Assembly (NCBI RefSeq): GCF_034263275.1
Contig: NZ_CP139559.1
Span: 4,216,001 to 4,280,000 of the forward strand
Direction of reading: 5' to 3'
Source of the DNA: Mucilaginibacter sp. cycad4
GTDB lineage: Bacteria; Bacteroidota; Bacteroidia; Sphingobacteriales; Sphingobacteriaceae
DNA: 64,000 nt
In this document: one piece after another, positions 42,079 through 49,976 of the stretch
How positions within the stretch are numbered: the first letter of the stretch is position 1
Layout of the letters: each line of letters starts with the position of its first letter
Translations under genes and position numbers: made by a program
Notes under the pieces: model-generated
Told to the model about the DNA's origin: nothing
Databases searched by the model: none
Seen by the model: the letters and a program-made list of their open reading frames with translations, nothing else

Positions 42079-42396
42079 ATGGCCGCTAAATCATCAGAAA
42101 TGCAGGCCCGTGAGTTTGTATATGACCTTGACAATTGTGCCAGCGAATACGGGTTTGGCAAGGAAGACTTTTGGCAGGTACACCTTGTTACCGAAAAAGA
42201 TAAAGCAAAGCTTGCAAAAACCTATTATCCGCTTATGTCGGTGCCAATGGCTGCAGAAGCTATTCCCACGATCCTTTCCCTTGTGCAGGGCAAGCTTATT
42301 AAATTTAATGGTATGGAACTGCCGGCCGGCAAATCTGTGGTTATTAAAGATACACAGCAATACCTGGTAGCTTACAATATCAAACGAACGTTTTGA
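42079..42396 (+). CDS. Hypothetical 105-aa protein
   Basis: A soluble protein beginning MAAKSSEMQAREFVYDLDNC. It has an alpha-helical first half and a C-terminal beta stretch (GKSVVIKDTQQYLVAYNIKR). I recognise no family. It is convergent with the DUF5995 gene, with only 8 bp between the stops. Confidence 0.6.
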   Translation: MAAKSSEMQAREFVYDLDNCASEYGFGKEDFWQVHLVTEKDKAKLAKTYYPLMSVPMAAEAIPTILSLVQGKLIKFNGMELPAGKSVVIKDTQQYLVAYNIKRTF

Positions 42397-42404
42397 TCCT
42401 GTTG

Positions 42405-43196
42405 CTAATTCACCTTTAAATAAGTCTTTTTATAGGTGCTCAGGATCTCCGTTATTTTGGATGGGTCTCGTTTTTCAAACAGGTGGATGATCCATACGGT
42501 AAAGCGTAGCATGCCAACCGGGTTAACAATCCCTAAACCCAGCTTATTGATGTCATTATCCCTGCTGGCTATCTGTTTAGGATAAGCATCCCCGGTACGG
42601 GTAAACAGGTCTTCGGCAAAGCACCAGGCACCATCGCGGGCATTGCCAAGGGCAAACTGGATCAGGATAGAGTTGTTTTGCGCGTGCAAACCTGCCAGCG
42701 ACAGCAGCGGCGAAATCTGGTTCAGCTCGCTGATCACCTCGTAGGTAAGCGCCGAAAGTATAGTGTTGATGGAATTAAAATCTTTATGAACTTCGGTTAG
42801 CGGCTGGTTAAGGTTGCGTGCTACTTCAACAACGGCAACACCCAAATCAAGGTTGATATGCGCGTTCATGCCAATGAGCAGGTGCTGCAGTACCAGTCTC
42901 GACGATTTATTAAAAATACTGAAAGCCAACTCCCAGCAGTTTGAGCAGGGCTGTTTTCGCTGCCAGCAATGATAAGCCATAATGTACCTGTTGGCGAAGA
43001 TCACGTCCAGTTGTTCCATGCGGGCAGGGTTTTCAAACTCACCATTTTGGATGCCTTCCCTTACCTTGCAGGTAACCTTATGGTACAGGGCCGCAAAATA
43101 CCCGGCCCGGCTGTCGGTTTTTATAGCATCGGCAATAATGGCTTCTAACTGTTCAATAATTTGATCGATATTTTGAGCTTGGGCAATAGGTTCCAT
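42405..43196 (-). CDS. DUF5995-family protein
   Basis: A 263-aa, mostly helical, soluble protein. LGVAVVEVARNLNQPLTEVHKDFNSIN and HLLIGMNAHINLDL, with its internal histidines, are typical of DUF5995. A Cys-x2-Cys pair (QPCSNCWELAF) sits near 85. The function is unknown; it may be heme- or metal-associated (inference from the conserved His residues). Confidence 0.7.
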   Translation of the reverse strand: MEPIAQAQNIDQIIEQLEAIIADAIKTDSRAGYFAALYHKVTCKVREGIQNGEFENPARMEQLDVIFANRYIMAYHCWQRKQPCSNCWELAFSIFNKSSRLVLQHLLIGMNAHINLDLGVAVVEVARNLNQPLTEVHKDFNSINTILSALTYEVISELNQISPLLSLAGLHAQNNSILIQFALGNARDGAWCFAEDLFTRTGDAYPKQIASRDNDINKLGLGIVNPVGMLRFTVWIIHLFEKRDPSKITEILSTYKKTYLKVN

Positions 43197-43263
43197 AACA
43201 GGCAGACAAGTTTCAGGTATATTTAATTGTTTTAAAGATATGATTTTTGTTGACGCTTGTACA

Positions 43264-44010
43264 TCAGGTTTTTATGTTAAGCAGGCAAAACACAATTAAA
43301 AAGGCCCCGATGAGCAGTAAGCCCCCGTAAACATATCTGAAAAATGATGCGTTGTTGAGTTTATGGTTCAGGTACCTGCCTAAAAAAATCGCCGGAAAAA
43401 CTGCAGGGAGCGACACCATAAAATATTTCAATACTTCGGCAGTTATTAGTCCCTTAAATATATAGCCTGTTACTCCAATTAAGCTTGCCGGCAAAAAATA
43501 TCCCTGGAGCGTCGCCCTGAAATCTTTGGGGGACCATTTTCTCATATTGCCGTAAATAACTAATGGCGGACCGTTAAGACCGTAGGCACCGCCTAAAACG
43601 CCTGAGAGAAAGCCGCAGATAAACAACCAGAGTTTGTTATCGTTGTGCAGCCGGAAAGTATTTTTACCAAACATAGCGTATAACGAATACAGGATTATCA
43701 AAGTGCCCAGCCCCATTTTCACCCACCACTCGTTACCGTATATCAATATCAGTAAGCCGATGGGGATACCCGGTATAGCAAAAAGGATAAGCCATTTTGC
43801 ACTGTTTAGCTGGATCTTGCTGTGGTCCTGTATTACGACAACAAGGGCAACTAAAACAGAGATAAGTACCGAAAGCGGGACCGCCACTCCGATAGGAATA
43901 AATATGCTTAATAATGGTACAGCTACCAGCGATTCGCCGAAGCCAAAAGTTGACCGTACCAAAGTAGCGATAAAGCTTATGATAAAAATATAAAGAAAAA
44001 CAACATCCAC
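43264..44010 (-). CDS. TauE/SafE-family membrane protein (sulfite exporter-like)
   Basis: A 248-aa protein with about eight transmembrane helices. TFGFGESLVAVPLLSIFIPI, GVAVPLSVLI and FLSGVLGGAYGLNGPPLVIY are the paired TauE motifs. The family exports sulfite or organosulfur anions, and the substrate is not inferable here. It is followed on the same strand by nothing close. Confidence 0.88.
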   Translation of the reverse strand: MDVVFLYIFIISFIATLVRSTFGFGESLVAVPLLSIFIPIGVAVPLSVLISVLVALVVVIQDHSKIQLNSAKWLILFAIPGIPIGLLILIYGNEWWVKMGLGTLIILYSLYAMFGKNTFRLHNDNKLWLFICGFLSGVLGGAYGLNGPPLVIYGNMRKWSPKDFRATLQGYFLPASLIGVTGYIFKGLITAEVLKYFMVSLPAVFPAIFLGRYLNHKLNNASFFRYVYGGLLLIGAFLIVFCLLNIKT

Positions 44011-44085
44011 TTTGTGTTATTAAAACTATTGATCATTTGCGCCAGAGCGCTGTAATGATCAATAGTTGTTATCATTTATTAAATA

Positions 44086-44568
44086 TTACAATTTTGTTGT
44101 GCCGCGTTTTGTCGCCAGTATCGAGTCGACTGAAAATAAGCCTCCGCCCGAATTGAGCAGTGCTATAAGCCCGGCGATGTACAGTAAATTGATCTCATAG
44201 CCTGGCGGACCGAAAACTGGACGGCCGGCTGTTAAGCCAATCGTTTTTACCGAACTAAAGCCATAATGAATTTGAATGCCAAACATGGCTACAAGCATAA
44301 TGCAAATAAGCGGGATAGTGCTTATGCTAACAAATATCCCTGCAAAGACGGCCAGGCCGCCAAGCAGTTCTGTAAATGTTGAGACCCACGCCATCATATG
44401 CGGAAATGGCACATGGATTTGGGCCAGCAGGTTTCCGAAAGCTTCGGGGCCTTTGCTCAATTTTGCCCAGCCGTGGGCCATAAAGCCAAAGCCAATGGCC
44501 AGGCGCAAAAACAAAGGGGCCGGTTGCTGATAGTTTTTGCCGGCTATAGAAAAAATGTTGTTGATCAT
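44086..44568 (-). CDS. DoxX-family membrane protein
   Basis: A 160-aa protein with four transmembrane segments. LRLAIGFGFMAHGWAKLSKG and FPHMMAWVSTFTELLGGLAV carry the DoxX/DoxD pattern. ATG at 44568 (MINNIFSIAG) is preferred over an upstream start. It may be a membrane partner of oxidoreductases. Confidence 0.85.
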   Translation of the reverse strand: MINNIFSIAGKNYQQPAPLFLRLAIGFGFMAHGWAKLSKGPEAFGNLLAQIHVPFPHMMAWVSTFTELLGGLAVFAGIFVSISTIPLICIMLVAMFGIQIHYGFSSVKTIGLTAGRPVFGPPGYEINLLYIAGLIALLNSGGGLFSVDSILATKRGTTKL

Positions 44569-44771
44569 GATTAAAAAAAATTGATACCCGGTAATCATTC
44601 AGGTTAGCAGCACATATATGCCGCAGCAAATACCAGGGACACCAACATGCACCAACCAAATAATTATCCAAAAATGTAAATACAAATACTTTCAATGACT
44701 GATGAGAGATGCTTAATAAACCGGGCGACAAACGCCTTTGGGTGAAATAAGCATTCTATAGGGAAGGATAT

Positions 44772-45161
44772 TCAAATAAGCAATGCCCTGTTTGCAAGGT
44801 AAAGCGGGATAGGGCTTAAATTATGGCCGGCACTGGTGCGGTATAAAACAGTAACTTTTCCAGATACTCCAGCACCCGTAAAAAATACTACCGCAACAAC
44901 AACAGCCAAAAGCAAAGGAACTGCTGTTTTTGCCGTAACTTCCTGGTAAGGAATAATTTTATCGCCACTGTTGTATGCGCTGCAATCCTCAACAACTGCT
45001 TTTATATCACGGGGGGCTTTTTGTTTGTTATTTTGAGGCGAATTGCCGGCGAGTGAACATAAAACATTTCTTAGCGGGCAATAGCCAAGCACCAGGAAAA
45101 TCACCATGATCATCAGGCTTAGTAATGAACGTATAAGTCTAATGTTTTTTCCGTATGTCAT
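44772..45161 (-). CDS. Hypothetical protein with two membrane segments
   Basis: A 129-aa protein. The N-terminal hydrophobic segment (IRSLLSLMIMVIFLVLGYCP) is followed by a Cys/Lys-rich linker and a second hydrophobic segment (VPLLLAVVVAVVFFTGAG). The two-helix layout with CPLRNVLCSL is unfamiliar to me. ATG at 45161 (MTYGKN) is used instead of the TTG at 45176. Confidence 0.5.
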   Translation of the reverse strand: MTYGKNIRLIRSLLSLMIMVIFLVLGYCPLRNVLCSLAGNSPQNNKQKAPRDIKAVVEDCSAYNSGDKIIPYQEVTAKTAVPLLLAVVVAVVFFTGAGVSGKVTVLYRTSAGHNLSPIPLYLANRALLI

Positions 45162-45476
45162 AGCCCGGCTTTGCAAATAATGTTTTTGTGCAGCATTTAT
45201 AGCTGTACCCCAAAGATAGCGTGTTTTGAAGAATGGTTTTGTAACAAGATGATGAGGAATAACGTGTAATAAGCAGGATTTAACGGATTGGCCATTTTAA
45301 TTTTGTTGCCAGTTTGCCGATAATAATAATAAACTCCTAATTTTTTAACCAGTAGGAAATAATAATTGTAAAAGTACTTTTATAATACCCAAAAACAGCT
45401 ATTTAATAAAACTATTGAGGATTTTATCCGTACTAATTATAGTATTAATTAATTATTCACCTAAAAATTAAACACT
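45162..45476. other. AT-rich divergent intergenic region
   Basis: The region is very AT-rich between the minus-strand gene and the 27-aa plus-strand ORF. GCCGATAATAATAATAA and TTATAGTATTAATTAATTATT lie toward the right end. No exact TAnnTTTG is seen on the plus strand. It presumably holds promoters for both directions. Confidence 0.45.
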
Positions 45477-45560
45477 ATGATTACGTTATTAATAGCGCTA
45501 AGCGCAAGTGCAATATGTGGTTTTTTTGTTGCACACAGTACAGATGAAAACGAATGTTAA
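45477..45560 (+). CDS. Candidate 27-aa single-helix small protein
   Basis: ATG at 45477 encodes MITLLIALSASAICGFFVAH followed by STDENEC and TAA. The first 20 residues form one hydrophobic helix, and the tail is short and acidic. A strong terminator lies 31 bp after the stop and an AT-rich promoter-like region lies upstream, so a dedicated short transcript is likely. The transcript could also be a small RNA that happens to contain this frame. Confidence 0.45.
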   Translation: MITLLIALSASAICGFFVAHSTDENEC

Positions 45561-45591
45561 AGGTAATAGATTAAACGGGGTAATTATGTGA

Positions 45592-45621
45592 AAGGCTGAT
45601 CGGAAATGGTCAGCCTTTTTT
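45592..45621 (+). terminator. Rho-independent terminator
   Basis: A 10-bp stem (AAGGCTGATC at 45592-45601 with GGTCAGCCTT around 45608-45617, one wobble pair) with a 6-base loop, followed by six T. The sequence is similar to the terminator after hxlR (25639-25665). Confidence 0.88.
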
Positions 45622-45686
45622 GTTGATGGTAGTTAATTCGAGCTAAATGCATATGCGCCGATGTTTTCCGGGTTTCGGTATAGATT

Positions 45687-45837
45687 CAGGCTAAAGCCGT
45701 TTAAAATAGGCTAACCAACCCTTGGTTAAAGCCAACGGCAGTGAAACTAAAATCGGGCCAGGAATTGATATATTCAACTTCATTGCCGTCACTTAAAAGT
45801 GACGGATAGTTATAAATTAAGACCCGGCTTTAGCCGA
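45687..45837. repeat. Palindromic repeats, family C copy 2
   Basis: GGCTAAAGCC (45689-45698) and GGCTTTAGCC (45826-45835) are outer units. CCGTCACTTAAAAGTGACGG (45786-45805) is an internal perfect hairpin, and TTGGTTAAAGCCAACGG lies between. This occupies most of the 343-bp gap (45561-45903). No gene is visible. Confidence 0.75.
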
Positions 45838-45903
45838 ACCCTGCATGCCGGTTCTCTTTGATTTGTCTTTTTTATTCGTAACTTCAATCACTTAGCACCC
45901 GTC

Positions 45904-46395
45904 ATGATCCTGTTTCGTCAATTCAAACTACAGTTACTCATTGTAGCCGGCATTACGCTTGCGCATACCTCTTATGCGCAGCAAAAAAACAATCCTATCG
46001 CGCAAGCCAAATGGCTTATCGGCAGCTGGAAAAATCAATCGGCAAAAACACTGGATCTCGAAACCTGGAAAAAGCTTAACGATTCTACCTTTCTTGGCAG
46101 GAGCTATTCGTTATCAGGAACAGACACTGTATCATCCGAACAAATCCGGCTGGAGCAGCATGCCCGCAAGCTTTACTACATCCCAACAGTAAAAAATCAA
46201 AACGATGGAGAGGCGGTAACTTTTACACTTACTTCATCAGATAATAAACACCTCGTATTTGAAAACCCAGAACATGATTTCCCTCAAAAAATAACCTATA
46301 CGCAAATCACTAAAGACTCGTTAGTGGCCGAAATATCAGGTGTACGGAAAGGCAGGCAAAAGACCATCACATTCCCGATGAAAAGGGTACGTTAG
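45904..46395 (+). CDS. DUF6265-family secreted protein
   Basis: A 163-aa protein with a signal peptide (LIVAGITLAHTSYAQ). The mature part shows AKWLIGSWKNQSAKTLDLE and FENPEHDFPQKITYTQIT, typical of DUF6265 (lipocalin-like). The function is unknown. Confidence 0.8.
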   Translation: MILFRQFKLQLLIVAGITLAHTSYAQQKNNPIAQAKWLIGSWKNQSAKTLDLETWKKLNDSTFLGRSYSLSGTDTVSSEQIRLEQHARKLYYIPTVKNQNDGEAVTFTLTSSDNKHLVFENPEHDFPQKITYTQITKDSLVAEISGVRKGRQKTITFPMKRVR

Positions 46396-46437
46396 CCATT
46401 TTGTGTATCGTTACTTTTTCATATTATTACGGGTAAT

Positions 46438-47436
46438 ATGAAACCCCTATACCAAAACACAATTAAACTCATCCCCTTTGCTTTACTGGCCATATCATTG
46501 CAAAGCTGCATTAAACAGCCGGGAGCATGGCGAAACGACCAGATCCCCGGCGGCAAACGCGACGATTTTCACAAATTAAATGAACAACTGCTTCATGACC
46601 TCCGTACCGGCAACGCCGATGACATCGGCAACATGGAATCGCGGGAGATGCTGGACGACAAGTCAAATCTCAGGCAAATAGAGTTAGTAGGCAACGCCGC
46701 AAAAACCACCGATTATGATATTTATGATGAGTATTATATCGTAAACAAACATCGTAGTACAGATACCGTAGGCAATCCGTCGGCAGGCATTAACAGCTAT
46801 AAAATGATCTATAATGGCATAACCCATGAAATGTACATGGCGCTTTTTTTGCCGAAGGATAAAAACCTGCCCAACCAGGAAATGATCACCGCACTGTATG
46901 CCAAATACGACTACGGCTGGAAGCTAACCTCGTTAAATGTAAATACTTATAAAATCAACGGCAAAACAGCTCCTGAGCTTTACGAGCTGGGAAAAGAGAA
47001 ATACGATAAACAACATTTTGCCGATGCCCGTTTAACCCTTGAGCTTGCTTTACAATGTACCGCCCCTAACGACTACTGGCAATACGAACACGATACCGAT
47101 GCAGGCAAATTATTCCAGGATGCCGCCGAGGCAACAGTAAAGCAATACCGTTTCCCGGTAGTAATTGATGGTGTTGCAGGGGAACCGCGGGTATTCAGGA
47201 TCGGCAATCAAAAGAACAGCCACGGCTGGTTTCCGGTAATTTATTATACAACCAAAGTAAATATTGCTGATACCAATGCGGTAAAAAGCGAGAACATGCA
47301 GATCAGTAGGGTTATAAACAAGCTACTTCCCGGTATTGCCGAAGATAAGGATTATATTTTTTACTCTGCCTGCAGCAAGCTGCCGTTGACCTCAGCAAGG
47401 GTTGAGCATTTTGATATGATAGACAAGTTAAGGTAA
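46438..47436 (+). CDS. Lipoprotein of unknown function
   Basis: A 332-aa protein with a lipoprotein signal (LIPFALLAISLQSCIKQ, Cys24). The N-terminal third is helical and charged, with a TPR-like pair near 180-205 (ELYELGKEKYDKQHFADARL). The remainder is beta-rich. I recognise no named family. It follows the DUF6265 gene by 42 bp on the same strand. Confidence 0.65.
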   Translation: MKPLYQNTIKLIPFALLAISLQSCIKQPGAWRNDQIPGGKRDDFHKLNEQLLHDLRTGNADDIGNMESREMLDDKSNLRQIELVGNAAKTTDYDIYDEYYIVNKHRSTDTVGNPSAGINSYKMIYNGITHEMYMALFLPKDKNLPNQEMITALYAKYDYGWKLTSLNVNTYKINGKTAPELYELGKEKYDKQHFADARLTLELALQCTAPNDYWQYEHDTDAGKLFQDAAEATVKQYRFPVVIDGVAGEPRVFRIGNQKNSHGWFPVIYYTTKVNIADTNAVKSENMQISRVINKLLPGIAEDKDYIFYSACSKLPLTSARVEHFDMIDKLR

Positions 47437-47453
47437 GGATATAAGCCCCCTGC

Positions 47454-47551
47454 GTCATGCCGAACTCGTTTCGGCACCTCACAGGACATGTCGCCGATTT
47501 GTCCAGCGTGATTGCTTAGCGAGTGGGGTGTTGAAACAAGTTCAACATGAC
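47454..47551. repeat. Palindromic repeat, family G
   Basis: A 98-bp unit. GTCATGCCGAACTCGTTTCG at the left is matched, inverted, by GTTGAAACAAGTTCAACATG at the right, with an inner CCGAACTCGTTTCGG hairpin. A partial copy, CCTGAAACAAGTTCAGGATG, lies at 60725-60744. Such motifs recur in many bacterial genomes (general knowledge). Confidence 0.7.
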
Positions 47552-47635
47552 AAGCAAAAAAGGGGCACCAGGCAAAGCCTTGCTGCAGCGATGGTAAGCT
47601 ACATTACAATCCAACAGAAATAACATCAATAAAAA

Positions 47636-47717
47636 CGTCATTGCGAGGTACGAAGCAATCCCCTATAAGCAGGTCCGCCCTGTATAGTTTGGGATTGCTT
47701 CGTACCTCGCAATGACG
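47636..47717. repeat. Dispersed palindrome, family A copy 4
   Basis: An 82-bp element almost identical in its arms to copy 1 (CGTCATTGCGAGGTACGAAG and its inverse). The loops also share CCGCCCTGTA. It lies between convergent genes. It shares the 47437-47748 gap (312 bp) with the family G repeat. No gene is visible there. Confidence 0.9.
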
Positions 47718-47748
47718 TTTCTTTTTTTACTCTTATTGTTCGCCGCTA

Positions 47749-49962
47749 TCAGATCGCTTCCAGCTGCAATACCACACTGGTATGGTAAGCGCTGTTTGCT
47801 GGATTAATACCTACATTCATCAGGAAATCGCCGGTAAAGGTTAAATCTTCGTTACCCAATACCGAACCTGTTCCCGGGTAAAGATTGATCTCTTTTACAC
47901 GATATTTCTTATTAGGGTCGAGGCCTTTCAGGCGTACAGGTACTTTGGTGCCCGAGCCGTAACGGTTATTCACCAGGTAGTTGAACATTACCGCTTTTGA
48001 TTTATCGCCGCTTACATACATGATCGATGCCGCATCATTATCCCATGGTGATGCCAAACGGTACTGATCGCCATGCCAGATCACATCTTTCAAAGCATCA
48101 TAGTTTTTCAGCGCCGACTGGCAGAAACTCAGATCGTTTTCGCTTAGCTTACCGATAACGATATCAAAGCCCATTTTACCCATCATCGCTACATCCACAC
48201 GGTATTTGATGGGTTGCTTGCCCCAATCAGTAACGTGGTTTGAACTGGTGATAGCCGGGTAGAAGAATGAATATTCCCATTGTATAAACACGCGCTCCAG
48301 CGGATCGGTGTTATCGCTTGGCCAGTACTCGGTAAAGTATTGTAACGCACCGTAATCAACCCTGCCGCCGCCGCCTGAGCAAAGCATCAATGGCACTTTA
48401 GGATATTTGGCACGTACACGTTTCAATACGTTGTACAAGCCGTTCACATAATCAACATAAATGTGCGACTGGTCTTTTTTCAAATAAGCCGAGTAAGCGT
48501 TATAAATAACCGCATTGCAATCCCATTTGATATAAGCCAGGTCAGGGTTTTTGGTGAACAGGTTATCAACCACGCCAAATACAAAATCCTGCACTTTAGG
48601 ATTAGCCAAATCAAGTACCAGCTGGTTCCTGAAGTATTTTTCAGGGCGGTTTGGTTGTTTGATCACCCAATCAGGATGCGCTTTGTATAAATCGCTGGCC
48701 GGGTTAACCATTTCCGGCTCAATCCAGATGCCGAATTTTACACCGTTGGCCTGCGCCTCTTTCACTAATGAGCTGATACCGTTAGGCAGCTTTTGTTTAT
48801 TCTCCTGCCAATCGCCCAAACCGGCATTGTCGCCGTTGCGTGGGTGACTGTTACCAAACCAGCCGTCATCCAATAAAAACAGGTCGACACCCAATTTTTT
48901 GGTATCTTTTAACAAGCCGGCCAGCTTGCTCTCATTAAAATCGAAATAGGTCGATTCCCAGTTGTTCAACAGTGTTAACCTTGAACCTTCGCCATCAACA
49001 ATTTTGTATTTACGCGCCCAGCTTTGCAGTTTGCGGCTGGCATCGCCTTTACCATGATCAGAGTACGTGTACAAAAAAGCAGGCGTAGTAAATTCAGCCC
49101 CCGGCTTTAAGTGATACTCGGAGGCAGCATTGTTTATACCTGCAATAATTTTCAGGTTATTGGCTACATCCAGTTCAAAATCGACCCTGAAATTGCCCGA
49201 CCATTCCATGGCGCCGTAAAGCACCTTGCCTTCATCCTCGGTAGCAGGTTTATCCAGCGATATGGCAAACATCGAATGCTCGTACAAATTAGCGCGGGTA
49301 CCCAGTTTACTGTCGATAGTTTTGATGCCATGGGTTAAACGGGCTTCTTCAGGCTGTACTTCCATAGCCCAATTGCCGTGGTATTGCTTTAACCAGAAAC
49401 CACCTGTGGTGTTACCCTTCAGGTTTAAATTGGCCGAAGCATATTTATTAAGCGTTACTATCCCTTTTTCGTTGTGTTTGATTACCGACCATTGTTCGGT
49501 CACATCCTCTTTAAAATAGGTTTTGTAATAAAGTTTTACCTCAAAATCATAAACGGGATCTTTCAGGGTAACCACTAATAACGAAATATCATCATCAACC
49601 TTACTTACGGTATGACTTACATAGGCCAGGTTTAATGATTTATTGCCATCGGCGTGCGTAACGGTAATGGCAGGCTCGCCAAGGCTGGCCGATCCTGATG
49701 GCGTATAAACATCATTCTGTACGCCCGAATCATCAGCCTGTTTGTACATTTTCTGGATGCGGGCATACTCGGCTGTGTTGGCAAGCTTAGCACCCAGGTA
49801 CACCATGTTCAGGTGTTTTTCGGCATCAGTTTGCAACACGATGGCGTTGTGCTGGGTTTCAACAGGGATAGTTACATCCTGCGCTGCCGCCCTTCCGGCC
49901 AACAGCATTGAGCCTGCAAAAAGCAGGCCCAGTGGTAAAGTTTTTCTTTGAGTAGTTCTCAC
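47749..49962 (-). CDS. Alpha-galactosidase, GH36
   Basis: A 737-aa secreted enzyme with a signal peptide (LLFAGSMLLAGRAAAQ). The domain order is an N-terminal beta-sandwich (about 30-320), a TIM barrel (about 325-640) and a C-terminal beta domain. The GH36 catalytic residues are visible: nucleophile Asp481 in YIKWDCN, and acid/base Asp550 in WPSDNTDP. LLDDGWFG and GIWIEPEMVNP are further barrel motifs. It hydrolyses terminal alpha-1,6-galactosyl bonds of melibiose, raffinose or galactomannan-type chains. It is 14 bp downstream of the DUF5107 gene. Confidence 0.94.
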   Translation of the reverse strand: MRTTQRKTLPLGLLFAGSMLLAGRAAAQDVTIPVETQHNAIVLQTDAEKHLNMVYLGAKLANTAEYARIQKMYKQADDSGVQNDVYTPSGSASLGEPAITVTHADGNKSLNLAYVSHTVSKVDDDISLLVVTLKDPVYDFEVKLYYKTYFKEDVTEQWSVIKHNEKGIVTLNKYASANLNLKGNTTGGFWLKQYHGNWAMEVQPEEARLTHGIKTIDSKLGTRANLYEHSMFAISLDKPATEDEGKVLYGAMEWSGNFRVDFELDVANNLKIIAGINNAASEYHLKPGAEFTTPAFLYTYSDHGKGDASRKLQSWARKYKIVDGEGSRLTLLNNWESTYFDFNESKLAGLLKDTKKLGVDLFLLDDGWFGNSHPRNGDNAGLGDWQENKQKLPNGISSLVKEAQANGVKFGIWIEPEMVNPASDLYKAHPDWVIKQPNRPEKYFRNQLVLDLANPKVQDFVFGVVDNLFTKNPDLAYIKWDCNAVIYNAYSAYLKKDQSHIYVDYVNGLYNVLKRVRAKYPKVPLMLCSGGGGRVDYGALQYFTEYWPSDNTDPLERVFIQWEYSFFYPAITSSNHVTDWGKQPIKYRVDVAMMGKMGFDIVIGKLSENDLSFCQSALKNYDALKDVIWHGDQYRLASPWDNDAASIMYVSGDKSKAVMFNYLVNNRYGSGTKVPVRLKGLDPNKKYRVKEINLYPGTGSVLGNEDLTFTGDFLMNVGINPANSAYHTSVVLQLEAI

Positions 49963-49976
49963 GTGTGATTTTTGGT

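Noticed and set aside
45687..45837. Family C palindromes as phage attachment sites
   Set aside because: The units recur at several loci with different spacing, and no integrase or phage gene is nearby.
3931..47717. Family A palindromes as CRISPR repeats or an array
   Set aside because: Copies are single, kilobases apart, differ in loop and have no spacers or cas genes nearby.
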